Shown here: piece after piece, positions 50,400-60,703 of the stretch
Position numbering within the stretch: the first letter of the stretch is position 1
Layout of the letters: every line of letters starts with the position of its first letter
Origin: Zoogloea sp016790385
Lineage (GTDB): Bacteria; Pseudomonadota; Gammaproteobacteria; Burkholderiales; Rhodocyclaceae
DNA: 64,000 nucleotides
Reading direction: 5' to 3' (one strand)
NCBI RefSeq assembly: GCF_041916735.1
Contig: NZ_JAYRYY010000019.1
Position numbers and translations under genes: made by a program
Notes under the pieces: generated by a model
Database searches by the model: none
Told to the model about the DNA's origin: nothing
What the model saw: only the letters and a program-made list of their open reading frames with translations

Positions 50400-50648
50400 A
50401 TGGCCCACCAGATCCTGTCCGACACCGCGGCAAGCATTTCGGAACTCAAGCGCAACCCGATGGGAACGGTCGCTGCCGGGGACGGTTTCCCGGTGGCGAT
50501 CCTCAACCGCAACGAGCCCGCCTTTTACTGCATCCCGGCCAAGACCTTCGAGGCGATGATGGAACGCCTCGAAGATCTGGAGCTGAACGCCATCGCCAAC
50601 GCCCGTGCTGACGAAAAGCGCGTCAAGGTGTCCCTTGATGAGCTATGA
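50400..50648 (+). CDS. RelB/StbD-type antitoxin
   Basis: Encodes 82 residues after AAGGAG. The N-terminus (ILSDTAASISELKRNPMGTV) and middle (PVAILNRNEPAFYCIPAKTF) are typical of the Phd/YefM-fold StbD/RelB antitoxins that bind DNA and wrap a RelE-type toxin with their C-terminal tail (ARADEKRVKVSLDEL). The coding end overlaps the toxin start by 11 bp. Autorepression through the AGCACT sites upstream is likely. Confidence 0.87.
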   Translation: MAHQILSDTAASISELKRNPMGTVAAGDGFPVAILNRNEPAFYCIPAKTFEAMMERLEDLELNAIANARADEKRVKVSLDEL

Positions 50649-50919
50649 GCTCGAGTTTCTGGAAAGCGCGCTGACCGAATGGAAGCGCCTGGATGGATCG
50701 CTGAAGGACCAGTTCAAGAAAAAGCTGGCCGAGCGGCTCATCGACCCACGGATCCCCTCGGCCAAGCTCCACGGTCACCCGGACCGCTACAAGATCAAGC
50801 TGCGCAGCATCGGCTACCGGCTGGTCTATGAAGTTCAGGACCAGCGCCTGATCGTACTGGTCGTCGCCGTTGGCAAGCGGGACAAGAACGCCGTCTATAA
50901 GGCCGCCGAAAGTCGCTAG
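50638..50919 (+). CDS. RelE-type mRNA interferase toxin
   Basis: Encodes 93 residues starting at ATG 50638, inside the antitoxin gene. The RelE/ParE fold is shown by YELEFLESALTEWKRLDGSL, KLHGHPDRYKIKLRSIGYRL and YEVQDQRLIVLVVAVGKRDK. The basic residues Lys52-Arg-type YKIKLR and Arg/Tyr near the C-terminus fit ribosome-dependent mRNA cleavage. Intact pair, likely active. It sits between two beta-oxidation genes, an insertion into that gene set. Confidence 0.87.
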   Translation: MSYELEFLESALTEWKRLDGSLKDQFKKKLAERLIDPRIPSAKLHGHPDRYKIKLRSIGYRLVYEVQDQRLIVLVVAVGKRDKNAVYKAAESR

Positions 50920-51008
50920 CCCACGACTGAACGGCTTGGCGCATCACCACAACCACGGGCATGGCGTACCCCGAGCGTGACCATCGCCCCCAGTCAGGAG
51001 TAAACACA

Positions 51009-52154
51009 ATGGGACCCCTCCACGGCGTGAAGGTGGTGGAATTCGCCGCCCTCGGCCCCTGCCCGATGGCTGCCATGATCCTGGCCGACCTTGGCGCCGA
51101 GGTCGTGCGCATCGAACGCAAGCCCGCCCCCGGCGCCAAGCCGGCTTCCGACCTTTTTGATCCGAAGATCGACATCCTCAACCGCAGCCGGCGTGTCGTC
51201 ACCCTCGACCTGAAGAAGCCCGAGGGGCTGGCCGCGGCGAAGCAGTTGGTGGCCGGTGCCGACATCCTCGTCGAAGGCTACCGCCCCGGCGTGATGGAGC
51301 GCATCGGCCTGGGCCCGGACACCTGCCTCGAAGCCAACCCGCGCCTCGTCTACGGCCGCATGACTGGCTGGGGCCAGACCGGCCCACTGGCCCACGCCGC
51401 CGGCCACGACATCAACTACCTGTCGCTCTCGGGCGCCCTGCACGCCATCGGCGAGCCGGGCGGCAAGCCGGTGGTGCCCCTCAACCTGGTGGCTGACTGC
51501 GGCGGTGGCGCCATGCTGCTGGTGGTGGGCGTGCTAGCCGCCCTCACTGAGGCGCGCAAATCCGCCCAGGGCCAGGTGGTGGATGCCGCCATGACCGACG
51601 GCTCGGCCCTGCTGATGACCATGATGTACACCCTCAAGGCCATGGGCCAATGGACGCAGCAGCGGGGCAGCAACCTCCTCGATGGCGGCGCCCATTTCTA
51701 CGACACCTACTGCTGCGCCGACGGCAAGTACCTCTCCATCGGCCCCATCGAGCCCCAGTTCTACGCCCTGTTCCTGCAAAAAACCGGCCTTGCCGACCCG
51801 GACTTCAGCCGGCAGTGGGACCGCGCGCGCTGGCCCGAATTGAAGGCCCGCCTCGCCGCCCATCTCCTGACCCGGACACGGGACGAATGGTGCGGCCTGC
51901 TCGAAGGTACGGACGCCTGCGTGGCCCCCGTGCTGGACATGGACGAAGCCCCTGAACACCCGCACAATCGGGCCCGCGGCACCTTCATCGAGCTTGGCGG
52001 CGTGACGCAGCCGGCCCCGGCGCCCCGTTTCAGCCGCAGCATTCCCCCACCGCCCCGCCCGCCGGTTGTCGGCGCCACCGGCGAGGACGTGCTCGCCGAC
52101 TGGGGCTTCACCCCGGTTGAGATCACGGATTTGCGCAACTCGGGCGCCATCTAA
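51009..52154 (+). CDS. CaiB/BaiF CoA-transferase-family protein, alpha-methylacyl-CoA racemase type
   Basis: Encodes 381 residues from ATG 51009 with AGGAG upstream; an earlier in-frame start is less likely. The start GPLHGVKVVEFAALGPCPMA, the segment SDLFDPKIDILNRSRR, and GHDINYLSLSGALHAIG (His133) with PLNLVADCGGGAM (Asp) match AMACR/Mcr enzymes, whose His and Asp pair epimerises 2-methylacyl-CoA. This would let branched fatty acids of either configuration enter beta-oxidation with the surrounding genes. A formyl- or succinyl-CoA transferase role is less likely given these residues. Confidence 0.87.
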   Translation: MGPLHGVKVVEFAALGPCPMAAMILADLGAEVVRIERKPAPGAKPASDLFDPKIDILNRSRRVVTLDLKKPEGLAAAKQLVAGADILVEGYRPGVMERIGLGPDTCLEANPRLVYGRMTGWGQTGPLAHAAGHDINYLSLSGALHAIGEPGGKPVVPLNLVADCGGGAMLLVVGVLAALTEARKSAQGQVVDAAMTDGSALLMTMMYTLKAMGQWTQQRGSNLLDGGAHFYDTYCCADGKYLSIGPIEPQFYALFLQKTGLADPDFSRQWDRARWPELKARLAAHLLTRTRDEWCGLLEGTDACVAPVLDMDEAPEHPHNRARGTFIELGGVTQPAPAPRFSRSIPPPPRPPVVGATGEDVLADWGFTPVEITDLRNSGAI

Positions 52155-52174
52155 CAACAGCAACAGGAGAGCAC

Positions 52175-52951
52175 ATGGAATACCAGAACATCATCGTCGA
52201 GACCCGCGGCAAGGTTGGCCTCATCACCCTCAACCGTCCCAAGGCCCTCAACGCCCTCAACGACGCCCTGGTGGATGAGCTGGGCCTCGCCCTGAATGCC
52301 TTCGAGGCCGACGAGGCCATCGGCTGCATCGTCATCACCGGCTCCGAGAAGGCCTTCGCCGCCGGCGCCGACATCACCATGATGGCCAAATTCAGCTACA
52401 TGGACGCCTACAAGGGCGACTACATCACCCGCAACTGGGAGCGCGTGAAGACCTGCCGCAAGCCGGTGATTGCCGCCGTGGCGGGTTTCGCCCTGGGCGG
52501 CGGCTGCGAGCTGGCCATGAGCTGCGACATGATCTACGCCGCCGACACGGCCAAGTTCGGCCAGCCCGAAGTGAAGCTCGGCATCCTGCCCGGCGCCGGC
52601 GGCACCCAGCGCCTGCCCCGCGCCGTGGGCAAGGCCAAGGCCATGGACCTGTGCCTCACCGCCCGCATGATGGACGCCGCCGAGGCCGAAAAGTCCGGCC
52701 TCGTCGCCCGCGTGATCCCCGCCGACCAGCTGCTGGAAGAGACCCTGAAAGCCGCCACCACCATCGCCGGCTTCTCCCTGCCGGTGGTCATGATGATCAA
52801 GGAGTCGGTGAACCGCGCCTACGAGAGCAGCCTCAACGAAGGCCTGCTCTTCGAACGCCGGGTCTTCCACGCCGCCTTCGCCCTGGACGACCAGAAGGAA
52901 GGCATGGCCGCCTTCGTCGAGAAGCGCAAGGCCGAGTTCAAGAACCAGTAA
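52175..52951 (+). CDS. Enoyl-CoA hydratase (crotonase)
   Basis: Encodes 258 residues, 20 bp after the racemase. Oxyanion-hole segments are EKAFAAGADITMMA and AVAGFALGGGCELAMSC; the two catalytic glutamates lie in GGGCELAM and PEVKLGILPGAGGTQRLPR. Hydrates trans-2-enoyl-CoA to 3-hydroxyacyl-CoA. Full length, closing the beta-oxidation set, and followed by a strong terminator. Confidence 0.93.
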   Translation: MEYQNIIVETRGKVGLITLNRPKALNALNDALVDELGLALNAFEADEAIGCIVITGSEKAFAAGADITMMAKFSYMDAYKGDYITRNWERVKTCRKPVIAAVAGFALGGGCELAMSCDMIYAADTAKFGQPEVKLGILPGAGGTQRLPRAVGKAKAMDLCLTARMMDAAEAEKSGLVARVIPADQLLEETLKAATTIAGFSLPVVMMIKESVNRAYESSLNEGLLFERRVFHAAFALDDQKEGMAAFVEKRKAEFKNQ

Positions 52952-52975
52952 CCAGGGGTTCGCGGCAGTACGAAT

Positions 52976-52997
52976 AAGGGGGCTTCGGCCCCCTTTT
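52976..52997 (+). terminator. Strong intrinsic terminator with UUCG tetraloop
   Basis: AAGGGGGC (52976-52983), loop TTCG, GCCCCCTT (52988-52995), then further T residues. It closes the beta-oxidation gene run. The stretch 52998-53156 shows no gene. Confidence 0.92.
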
Positions 52998-53189
52998 CAT
53001 GTACAGACCTGGACAACATTTTGACGAGAGACGGGGAGCAAAATCTCACTTGCCCTGTACGGCTTAGCTCCGGAAAGCCAAAGTAATTGAGCACTACGCC
53101 GCTCCAGCGCCAAGCCGATGCTTCAATTGAGGCGATACGTTCATTGATACATCTTTTTGGCACCTCTCATCGGATTCAGGAGCACTCAC

Positions 53190-53435
53190 ACGGAGACCGC
53201 CAAACTATCCCGGTCCGGCCGCTCACAGGCCCTGCGGCTACCCAAGGATTTCCGCATCGAAGGTAGCGAAGTACGCATCCGCCGCCACAGCGCCGCCGTA
53301 GTTTTTGAGCTTATCGCCAACGATTGGGCTTGGCTGGACGCCCTGGCAGCGCCCATGGACACCGGCTTCCAGCAGGCAGCCTGCGAGCAGCCCACCGCCG
53401 AAGAGAACCCGGAACTGGGTCGCCTGTTCGACTGA
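53190..53435 (+). pseudogene. vapB: VapB-type antitoxin with a mutated start codon
   Basis: The AbrB-fold VapB N-terminus is clear (TAKLSRSGRSQALRLPKDFR), followed by the toxin-binding tail ending PELGRLFD. A good AGGAG (53178-53182) stands seven bases before ACG at 53190, exactly where ATG is expected (normal genes read ATG then a few codons to TAKL). The only in-frame initiators further upstream are TTG codons such as 53157. Either the start has mutated or translation is weak. The cognate toxin gene downstream is frameshifted, supporting decay. Confidence 0.7.
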
Positions 53436-53444
53436 CCCCCGCCG

Positions 53445-53872
53445 ATGCGCTACCTGCTCGACGCCGATGCTGTCATTTCAGCCCTAAACACGCCGGCCGG
53501 CCCGGTACACACCGGCTCCACGCCATCGCACCGACAGACGTTGGCGTCAGCGCCGTCGTCATGCACGAGTTATACGTCGGCGCGTTCAAGAGCCAAAGGC
53601 GCGCACACAAGCTGGCCCGCGTGGATGCCTGGCGCTTCGAGGTGCTGCCGCTGGACACCGAAGACGCCCACCTTGCAGGTGAAATCCGCGCCTGCCTGGC
53701 CGCACAGGGCATCCCCATCGGCGCCTACGACATCCTGATTGCCGGCCAGGCCCGCACCCGCGGGTTGGTACTGATTACACGCAAGCTGCGCGAGTTCGAG
53801 CGCGTACACGGGCTCAGTACCAAGAACTGGCAGGACGAGGCAGGCACCTGGGAGGGTGTGAAGAAATCGTAG
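53445..53872 (+). pseudogene. vapC: VapC-type PIN-domain toxin, frameshifted
   Basis: The N-terminus MRYLLDADAVISALNTPAGPV (with the first acidic residues DAD) reads from 53445. A one-base loss near 53510 shifts it, and the rest (TDVGVSAVVMHELYVGAFKS, EDAHLAGEIRACLAAQG, YDILIAGQARTRGLVLITR, EFERVHGL) continues in the next frame to 53872. PIN toxins cut tRNA or rRNA; this copy cannot be made in full as read. The last six or so codons and the stop are contributed by a dispersed repeat that begins at 53852. Confidence 0.8.
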
Positions 53873-53909
53873 CGAACGCGGGTCGCGCGGCAGATTTATT
53901 CACGCCCTC
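53852..53909 (+). repeat. Dispersed repeat family, copy C (internally deleted)
   Basis: GAGGGTGTGAAGAAATCGTA at the left and CAGATTTATTCACGCCCTC at the right match the ends of copies A and B, but the middle 60 or so bases are missing. It overlaps the 3' end of vapC and supplies its stop codon. The remainder of 53910-54050 contains no gene. Confidence 0.8.
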
Positions 53910-54050
53910 CGAGCAAACCGGGTTGCCACGGTGGCAGGCCATGACCCAAGCCGCCCAGCCGTGCTCCGGGACGCGCAAAGATCTCAAGGGGCCAGGTCAA
54001 CCGCCCGTCGTGGTTCGGCCGAGTCATCGGCATGCAGTTGATCGAAGTTA

Positions 54051-54071
54051 GGGGGCGATGCATTCGCCCCC
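54051..54071 (-). terminator. Hairpin at the 3' end of the Wzz-like gene
   Basis: GGGGGCGA (54051-54058) pairs with TCGCCCCC (54064-54071) around a 5-base loop. Read leftwards on the minus strand it is followed by CTAACTTCG. It lies 20 bp beyond the stop codon of the minus-strand gene. Confidence 0.6.
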
Positions 54072-54091
54072 GACAAGCGCGCCCAAACGTC

Positions 54092-56122
54092 TTACATCGC
54101 CCGCAGGGCCGGCATCAGGGGGTCGACTTCGGCGGCGCTGAGTTTGGGACCTTCCGGCGCCATGGTAGCGTAGAGGGCCAGGGCTTCGGCGCTGGGGCGG
54201 CCGACAAGCTTGCCGAGTTCGGCGAAACGCAGGCCCTGGCGGACGAGCCACGCAATGCAGGTGTGGCGCAGTACTTCCGCGGTCACACCGCCGGCGCTGG
54301 CCAGACCGGCATCGAAGGCGGCGCAGGCCAGGATGGATTGGATATCCTCCGGGCGCAGGCGGGCACCGGCGGCATCCTGGAGCAGGGGCGCATCGACACC
54401 GCCGATGGGCGATGGACGGCACTCGGACATCCAGGCAGGGAGCTTGAGAATGCGCGGGGCATTGCCACCCACCTGCAACACGCCGCCGGTGCTGTCGCAA
54501 TCACCCTGGCGCAGGGCTGCCGCCTCGTCGGCGGTGAGGCCCATCAGCAGCAAGCCGAGCACAAAACGCCCTTCGCCGGCCGATGCCGCCAGCAGGTCGA
54601 CCACTTCCTCCTGAGCCAGCTCCCGCGGCGGCCGGGACGCGGCGGCGAGCAGCCCGGAGGGCGCGGCACCGGCGACAAGGTCGGCGGAGGACGGCTCGGG
54701 CAGCGACGGCGATGCCACCGCGTCACCGGGCACGCCCCCCCAGGGCTGGTGCATGATCAACGTTGTGGATGCGGGCGTCTGGAGTGGCGCCTGACGGTTG
54801 AACAGCTCGACAAACCAGATGGCCACCAACCCAAGCCCGAAGGCCGTGGCGAACACGATCAGGGCGTCGATCAGGTAGTCCGGGCGAAAGGGCTTGCCGG
54901 GAACACTGGCGGCTTCCACGAGGTTCAGGGCGGGCAGGCGGCTCTGCTCACTGGCCTCAAGCTTGGCCAGGCGCTCCTGGGCTTCGCGGCTGGCCTTTTC
55001 GATCTGAGCCAGATCGTCCTCCAGCCCCTTGGCCTGGGTGAAGCGCTGGGAGAAATCCTGCATGGTCGAGCGCTGGGCGCGGATCTCCGCCTGGAGCCGT
55101 TCGATGGTGGCCCGCGCGCTGGCCACCTCGTCCTGGGCCGCGCCCAGGGCGGCCTGACGGCTGGCAGCCCGCTGGGCCTCGATCTGACGCTCCATCTCGG
55201 CGAGGCGGCTCTGGAGGGATTTGGCCCGGGGGTCCATGCGCATGAACTCGGGGGTGTAGGTCCGCTCCATCTGGCGGATCTCCTCGGCAATCTGGGAGGC
55301 GCGGGCCTCCATGTTGGCGAGGGTCGGGTCGTCGGCGCCGGGCGCGCTGCCCCGCCCGCCGGACTGCATGGCCTTGAGGCGGGCCTCGGCTACGGCGGCC
55401 TTCTCGGTGGCGGTGTTGAGGGACGCACTCAGCCCCTTGATGCGGGCCACCGCCTCGTTCTCCTCCCGCTCGGGTGACAGTACGCCGGTGGTGTTGCGGA
55501 AGGTGTCCAGACGCTGGCGCCGGGCCTGCACGGTGGCGGCAAGGCGCTCGGCCTCCTGGCGGGCCTGAGCCAGACCTTCGCCGGCGGCGGCGCCGAAGGA
55601 GGCCTTCATGTCTTCCCGGTAGATGTCCACCAGACTGTTCAGGGCGGCGGCCAGTTGGGCCGGTTGAAAGCCCGTGGCCTGCAATTCGACCACGCCGGTG
55701 CCCTCCACCGCCTCGGCACTGATCATCTCGCGCAGACGGCTGGCGGCATCCCCGCCCGGCAGAGGCTGGCCAGCCTTGGCGAGCGCCTCCCCCACCTTTT
55801 CAAGCAAGGGGCGGCTGGTGAGCACCTGCACTTGGGTGAGCAATTCCGAGGAGCTGCGCGGCACTTCGCTGGAACCAGGCAGCAGGGGCGATGTGCCGGG
55901 GCGCGGCTCGGTACTGCCCGGGGTGATCTGCACCCGAGCCGTCGCCCGATATTCGGCCGGGCGGAGAAAATTCCATAGCAGGCCTGGAATGAGCACGATC
56001 AGGAACACCGTGGCAAAAACCTGGAGACGCCGCCGGTTGCTCTGTCGCGTCTTGGTTTCGGCGTCGACGCCCGGTGTCACATCGTGTTCAAGGGAACTGC
56101 GCAAGGAGGAAAGCAGACGCAT
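54092..56122 (-). CDS. Wzz/GumC-like chain-length protein fused to a degenerate tyrosine-recombinase-like domain
   Basis: Encodes 676 residues. After a first membrane helix (about 36-56) comes a Wzz segment (YRATARVQITPGS, SELLTQVQVLTSRPLLEKVG), a long periplasmic coiled coil with a GNVR-like part (EQSRLPALNLVEAASVPGKP) and a second helix (DALIVFATAFGLGLVAIWFV). Such proteins set polysaccharide chain length. Unusually, the C-terminal 200 residues resemble a tyrosine-recombinase catalytic domain: LLLMGLTADEAAALRQGD, then TAEVLRHTCIAWLVRQGLRF, ELGKLVGR and ALALYATM. Compared with XerD, box-I Arg is Thr, the box-II His is Glu, GH is GR, but Arg of LRHT and the Tyr remain, so recombination is unlikely. 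No glycan genes flank it. Confidence 0.8.
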   Translation of the reverse strand: MRLLSSLRSSLEHDVTPGVDAETKTRQSNRRRLQVFATVFLIVLIPGLLWNFLRPAEYRATARVQITPGSTEPRPGTSPLLPGSSEVPRSSSELLTQVQVLTSRPLLEKVGEALAKAGQPLPGGDAASRLREMISAEAVEGTGVVELQATGFQPAQLAAALNSLVDIYREDMKASFGAAAGEGLAQARQEAERLAATVQARRQRLDTFRNTTGVLSPEREENEAVARIKGLSASLNTATEKAAVAEARLKAMQSGGRGSAPGADDPTLANMEARASQIAEEIRQMERTYTPEFMRMDPRAKSLQSRLAEMERQIEAQRAASRQAALGAAQDEVASARATIERLQAEIRAQRSTMQDFSQRFTQAKGLEDDLAQIEKASREAQERLAKLEASEQSRLPALNLVEAASVPGKPFRPDYLIDALIVFATAFGLGLVAIWFVELFNRQAPLQTPASTTLIMHQPWGGVPGDAVASPSLPEPSSADLVAGAAPSGLLAAASRPPRELAQEEVVDLLAASAGEGRFVLGLLLMGLTADEAAALRQGDCDSTGGVLQVGGNAPRILKLPAWMSECRPSPIGGVDAPLLQDAAGARLRPEDIQSILACAAFDAGLASAGGVTAEVLRHTCIAWLVRQGLRFAELGKLVGRPSAEALALYATMAPEGPKLSAAEVDPLMPALRAM

Positions 56123-56285
56123 GGGGATTTCCGCGGTTCGTTGGCCCGTGGATACAAGCGGCAAAACTGCATCGGAGTATTCGGCGGTACTTCCCGCGGG
56201 TCAAGCGCCGAGCGTGGATAAACGCGAAATAGTGCCTTGTGCTGATCGGCCGGACCGCGCGCCCGCCGCGCCCCGGCCGACCGCG

Positions 56286-57938
<1,653 letters not shown>

Positions 57939-58035
57939 GGTCGATTCCTGAAGGATGAATTCGGGGCCGGCGCAACGGGCATCACCCGGGCAGCATTCGG
58001 CGAGCCCGCTATTTTCCTTCAAATCGGGGGGCGGA

Positions 58036-58884
58036 TCACAGCCCCGCGTGCGGCGCGGTGCGATGCATGCCACGCCGGGGACGGAACTGGCGGGTGTCCC
58101 GGTAGTAATCGGCACACTCGCTGTCGGGCGTCACGCCCGGAATGCCAAGCAGCGGCAGAGGCGACAGGGCGGCCTTGTCGAAGGGCCGATCCGGGTCGGC
58201 GAGGCGCGCGGCAAGCCAGGCGTCGGCCTCGGCCTGGCGCTTCTCTGCGGGCAGGTCCAGCCAGTCCGCGTCTACTTGCCGGTAGATGGCCTTGCCACAC
58301 AGACCGAAGAAAGGCTGCCGCAGCTGATCCCAGCTACCGTGGCCAAAGATGAGGAAGCGGGTGCTGTCCAGCAGGCGGACGCGGCGGGTCCACAAGGCCT
58401 CTTCCCAGGCATGGGCCGCCAGCAGGGCCGGGATGTCCGGGTCGGCGGAGACCACCAGCACACCGCACTCGTCGAACTGGGTCAGGGCGTCACGCACAGG
58501 CCCGCGCCCGGGCAGGCTGGCGGCAGACCTGACAGCCTGCTCCCGCAGGTGCAGGGCATTGCAAGCCGCCTTGCTGCGTGGCCATACACACCAGGCCAAG
58601 GCGTTGAAGAAGTCGTGCCAGTCCTTGGGCCGGGTGGGCACCTCGCCGCTGGCGTGGATGTGCTGCTCGTAGGCCTCAATACCTTCGGCGGGCAGGACAA
58701 AGCGTAGCGGATGCCCGGAACCACTCACCGCTCCGGGAGCATGGGCATGCAGGCAGGCGGTCAGCGCAGCCGCATCGGGCAGGCCATCCGGAAATCCGGA
58801 CAGCAGGCGGGCGATGGGCTCGAAGAGGGGGCGCTGGGCGAAGGCGGCGGGAGAATGCGCCCGGGTCTGGCTGTGGGAAGACAC
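58036..58884 (-). CDS. DUF3025-family protein
   Basis: Encodes 282 residues from a GTG at 58884 with an AGGTGG site; longer readings would overlap the upstream lipoprotein gene. The signature is DWHDFFNALAWCVWPRSKAA with ALHLREQ, followed by FGHGSWDQLRQPFFGLCGKA and PLPLLGIPGVTPDSECADYY. DUF3025 proteins are cytoplasmic and uncharacterised, often found beside gpmI or pyrC in betaproteobacteria. No catalytic motif is obvious apart from the conserved His-Asp-Phe-Phe and Trp-Pro-Arg. Confidence 0.82.
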   Translation of the reverse strand: MSSHSQTRAHSPAAFAQRPLFEPIARLLSGFPDGLPDAAALTACLHAHAPGAVSGSGHPLRFVLPAEGIEAYEQHIHASGEVPTRPKDWHDFFNALAWCVWPRSKAACNALHLREQAVRSAASLPGRGPVRDALTQFDECGVLVVSADPDIPALLAAHAWEEALWTRRVRLLDSTRFLIFGHGSWDQLRQPFFGLCGKAIYRQVDADWLDLPAEKRQAEADAWLAARLADPDRPFDKAALSPLPLLGIPGVTPDSECADYYRDTRQFRPRRGMHRTAPHAGL

Positions 58885-58918
58885 GTGAGACCACCTGGAG
58901 GCCGGCTCGCGCCGAAGC

Positions 58919-59368
58919 TCACTCCTCGGCCGGACGGATCGGTTTGGCGGGCTTGTCGGCGGGGATGAACTCAAGCTTGTCGTTTTTGCGGCTGAAGGTG
59001 CCGACCAGGCGGCCGGGAGGCTCGTCGGGGGGTTCCGCCCAGCGCTGGAACTCGCATTTCTCGGTACTCGCCAGATACCAGCTCTTGCCTTGCTTGAGCG
59101 CCCACAGACTGCTGCCGGCCTCAAAAACCTCCATCTTCACGCTGCCCGCCACCCCGGACTTGATGTCGTGGCGGCGCATGCAGGTGGGCATGCGCGACAC
59201 GACCACGGCCTGCTCCACCTCGTCACTCCAGAACCAGCGCTGTTCGCGCACCAGGCTGATGTTTTCGTCCTTGTTGCCATTGACGATGAATGCCGCCCCC
59301 TCGTACTCACAGGCGGCGAGGAGGGGCAGGGCAAGAAGGAGCAGAAGGGGCTTGGGGATAGGGCGCAT
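58919..59368 (-). CDS. Small lipoprotein of unknown function
   Basis: Encodes 149 residues. Signal with lipobox (LLLLALPLLAACEYE) predicts lipidation at about Cys20. The mature part includes GAAFIVNGNKDENISLVREQ, MPTCMRRHDIKSGVAGSVKM and STEKCEFQRWAEPPDEPPGR; the two cysteines may pair. It lies between pyrC and the DUF3025 gene with short gaps, so it is likely co-transcribed. Family not recognised. Confidence 0.78.
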   Translation of the reverse strand: MRPIPKPLLLLLALPLLAACEYEGAAFIVNGNKDENISLVREQRWFWSDEVEQAVVVSRMPTCMRRHDIKSGVAGSVKMEVFEAGSSLWALKQGKSWYLASTEKCEFQRWAEPPDEPPGRLVGTFSRKNDKLEFIPADKPAKPIRPAEE

Positions 59369-59391
59369 CGTCGGGGCAAGGGCGGTCGGGA

Positions 59392-60432
59392 TCAGGCCAG
59401 CTTCCAGCGGATCTGCTCGCCACCTCGCAGGGGCACCAGGGGGTCGCCCGGCAGGTAATCGAGGCCGGCGGGCACGTCCCAGCTCTCCTTCACCAGGGTA
59501 ATGGTGTCGGTGTTGCGGGGCAGGCGGTAGAAGTTGGGGCCGTTGAAGCTGGCAAAGGCCTCCAGCTTGTCGAGGGCGCCGGCGTCCTCGAAGGCTTCGG
59601 CGTAGAGCTCGATACCGGCGTGGGCGGTGTAGCAGCCGGCACAGCCGCAGGCCGCTTCCTTGGTGGTCCTGGCGTGGGGGGCCGAGTCGGTGCCGAGGAA
59701 GAACTTGGTGCTGCCGGAGGTGGCCACCTTCACCAGCGCCTCCCGGTGAGTCTCGCGCTTGAGGACCGGCAGGCAGTAGTGGTGCGGGCGGATGCCGCCG
59801 GCGAAGATCGCGTTGCGGTTGAGGAGCAGGTGGTGGGCGGTGATGGTGGCGCCCACGTTCGGCCCGGCTTCCGTCACGAACTGTGCGGCCTCGGCCGTCG
59901 TGATGTGCTCAAAGACGATGCGCAGGGTCGGGTAGCGCGCTGCAAGCGGCGCCAGTACGCGATCGATAAAGACACGCTCGCGATCAAAGATATCAACGTC
60001 AGCATGGGTCACCTCTCCGTGAACACATAGGGCAATGCCCTTTTCCGCCATCCGTTCGAGAACGGGATACACCTTGGCGATGTCGGTGACACCCGCGTCC
60101 GAATTGGTCGTGGCGCCCGCCGGGTAGAGCTTGGCGGCGGGGATGAAGCCGCTGGCGGCGGCCTTGTCGATCTCGTCGGGCCTGAGGGTATCGGTGAGAT
60201 ACAACGTCATGAGCGGCGCGAACTTGAGCCCTTCCGGCACCGCGGCGAGGATGCGCTGCCGATACGCCGCGGCCTGCTCAACGCTGGTCACCGGCGGCTT
60301 CAGGTTGGGCATGATCAGGGCACGGCCGAAGCGCCGGGCCGTATCCGGCACCACGGCGGCCAGGGCGGCGCCGTCACGCACGTGCAGGTGCCAGTCATCG
60401 GGGCGGACAAGGGTGAGGGAGAGGGCAGTCAT
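59392..60432 (-). CDS. pyrC: Dihydroorotase (class II, PyrC)
   Basis: Encodes 346 residues from ATG 60432. Third step of pyrimidine synthesis. Zinc ligands are in WHLHVRDG, the carboxylated lysine in AAKLYPAGATTNSD, and HGEVTH, FEHITT and LGTDSAPHAR are intact. Length and motif order are those of the E. coli-type enzyme. First gene of a four-gene minus-strand run ending in gpmI. The 270 bp upstream (60433-60703) contain no gene. Confidence 0.95.
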   Translation of the reverse strand: MTALSLTLVRPDDWHLHVRDGAALAAVVPDTARRFGRALIMPNLKPPVTSVEQAAAYRQRILAAVPEGLKFAPLMTLYLTDTLRPDEIDKAAASGFIPAAKLYPAGATTNSDAGVTDIAKVYPVLERMAEKGIALCVHGEVTHADVDIFDRERVFIDRVLAPLAARYPTLRIVFEHITTAEAAQFVTEAGPNVGATITAHHLLLNRNAIFAGGIRPHHYCLPVLKRETHREALVKVATSGSTKFFLGTDSAPHARTTKEAACGCAGCYTAHAGIELYAEAFEDAGALDKLEAFASFNGPNFYRLPRNTDTITLVKESWDVPAGLDYLPGDPLVPLRGGEQIRWKLA

Positions 60433-60703
60433 GGGGAAGTCGATCCACAGGGCAAAGGGCTGATGCGCCCATTTTAGCAGCCCGCATACGCCCTCCCGCC
60501 CCGCACCCGTGCGGATTTCCGGGTGGCCTTTCGCCACCTCATCCGGAAATCCGAACGCTCACCACCCTCGCCCGTATAGGCGACCTTTTTCTTTCAAGCA
60601 CTTAGGAAATCCCGATGGGCCGGCGCGAGCTGGCACGCCCCCTGCAATGTAAAGGGCACACGACGCCAGCGTCGCCCCCCACCCCTCGCAGGAGAACCGA
60701 ACC

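Noticed and set aside
54092..54700. C-terminal domain as an active phage-type integrase
   Set aside because: It is continuous with the Wzz-like part and lacks the box-I Arg, the box-II His and the box-III His, so recombination is unlikely.
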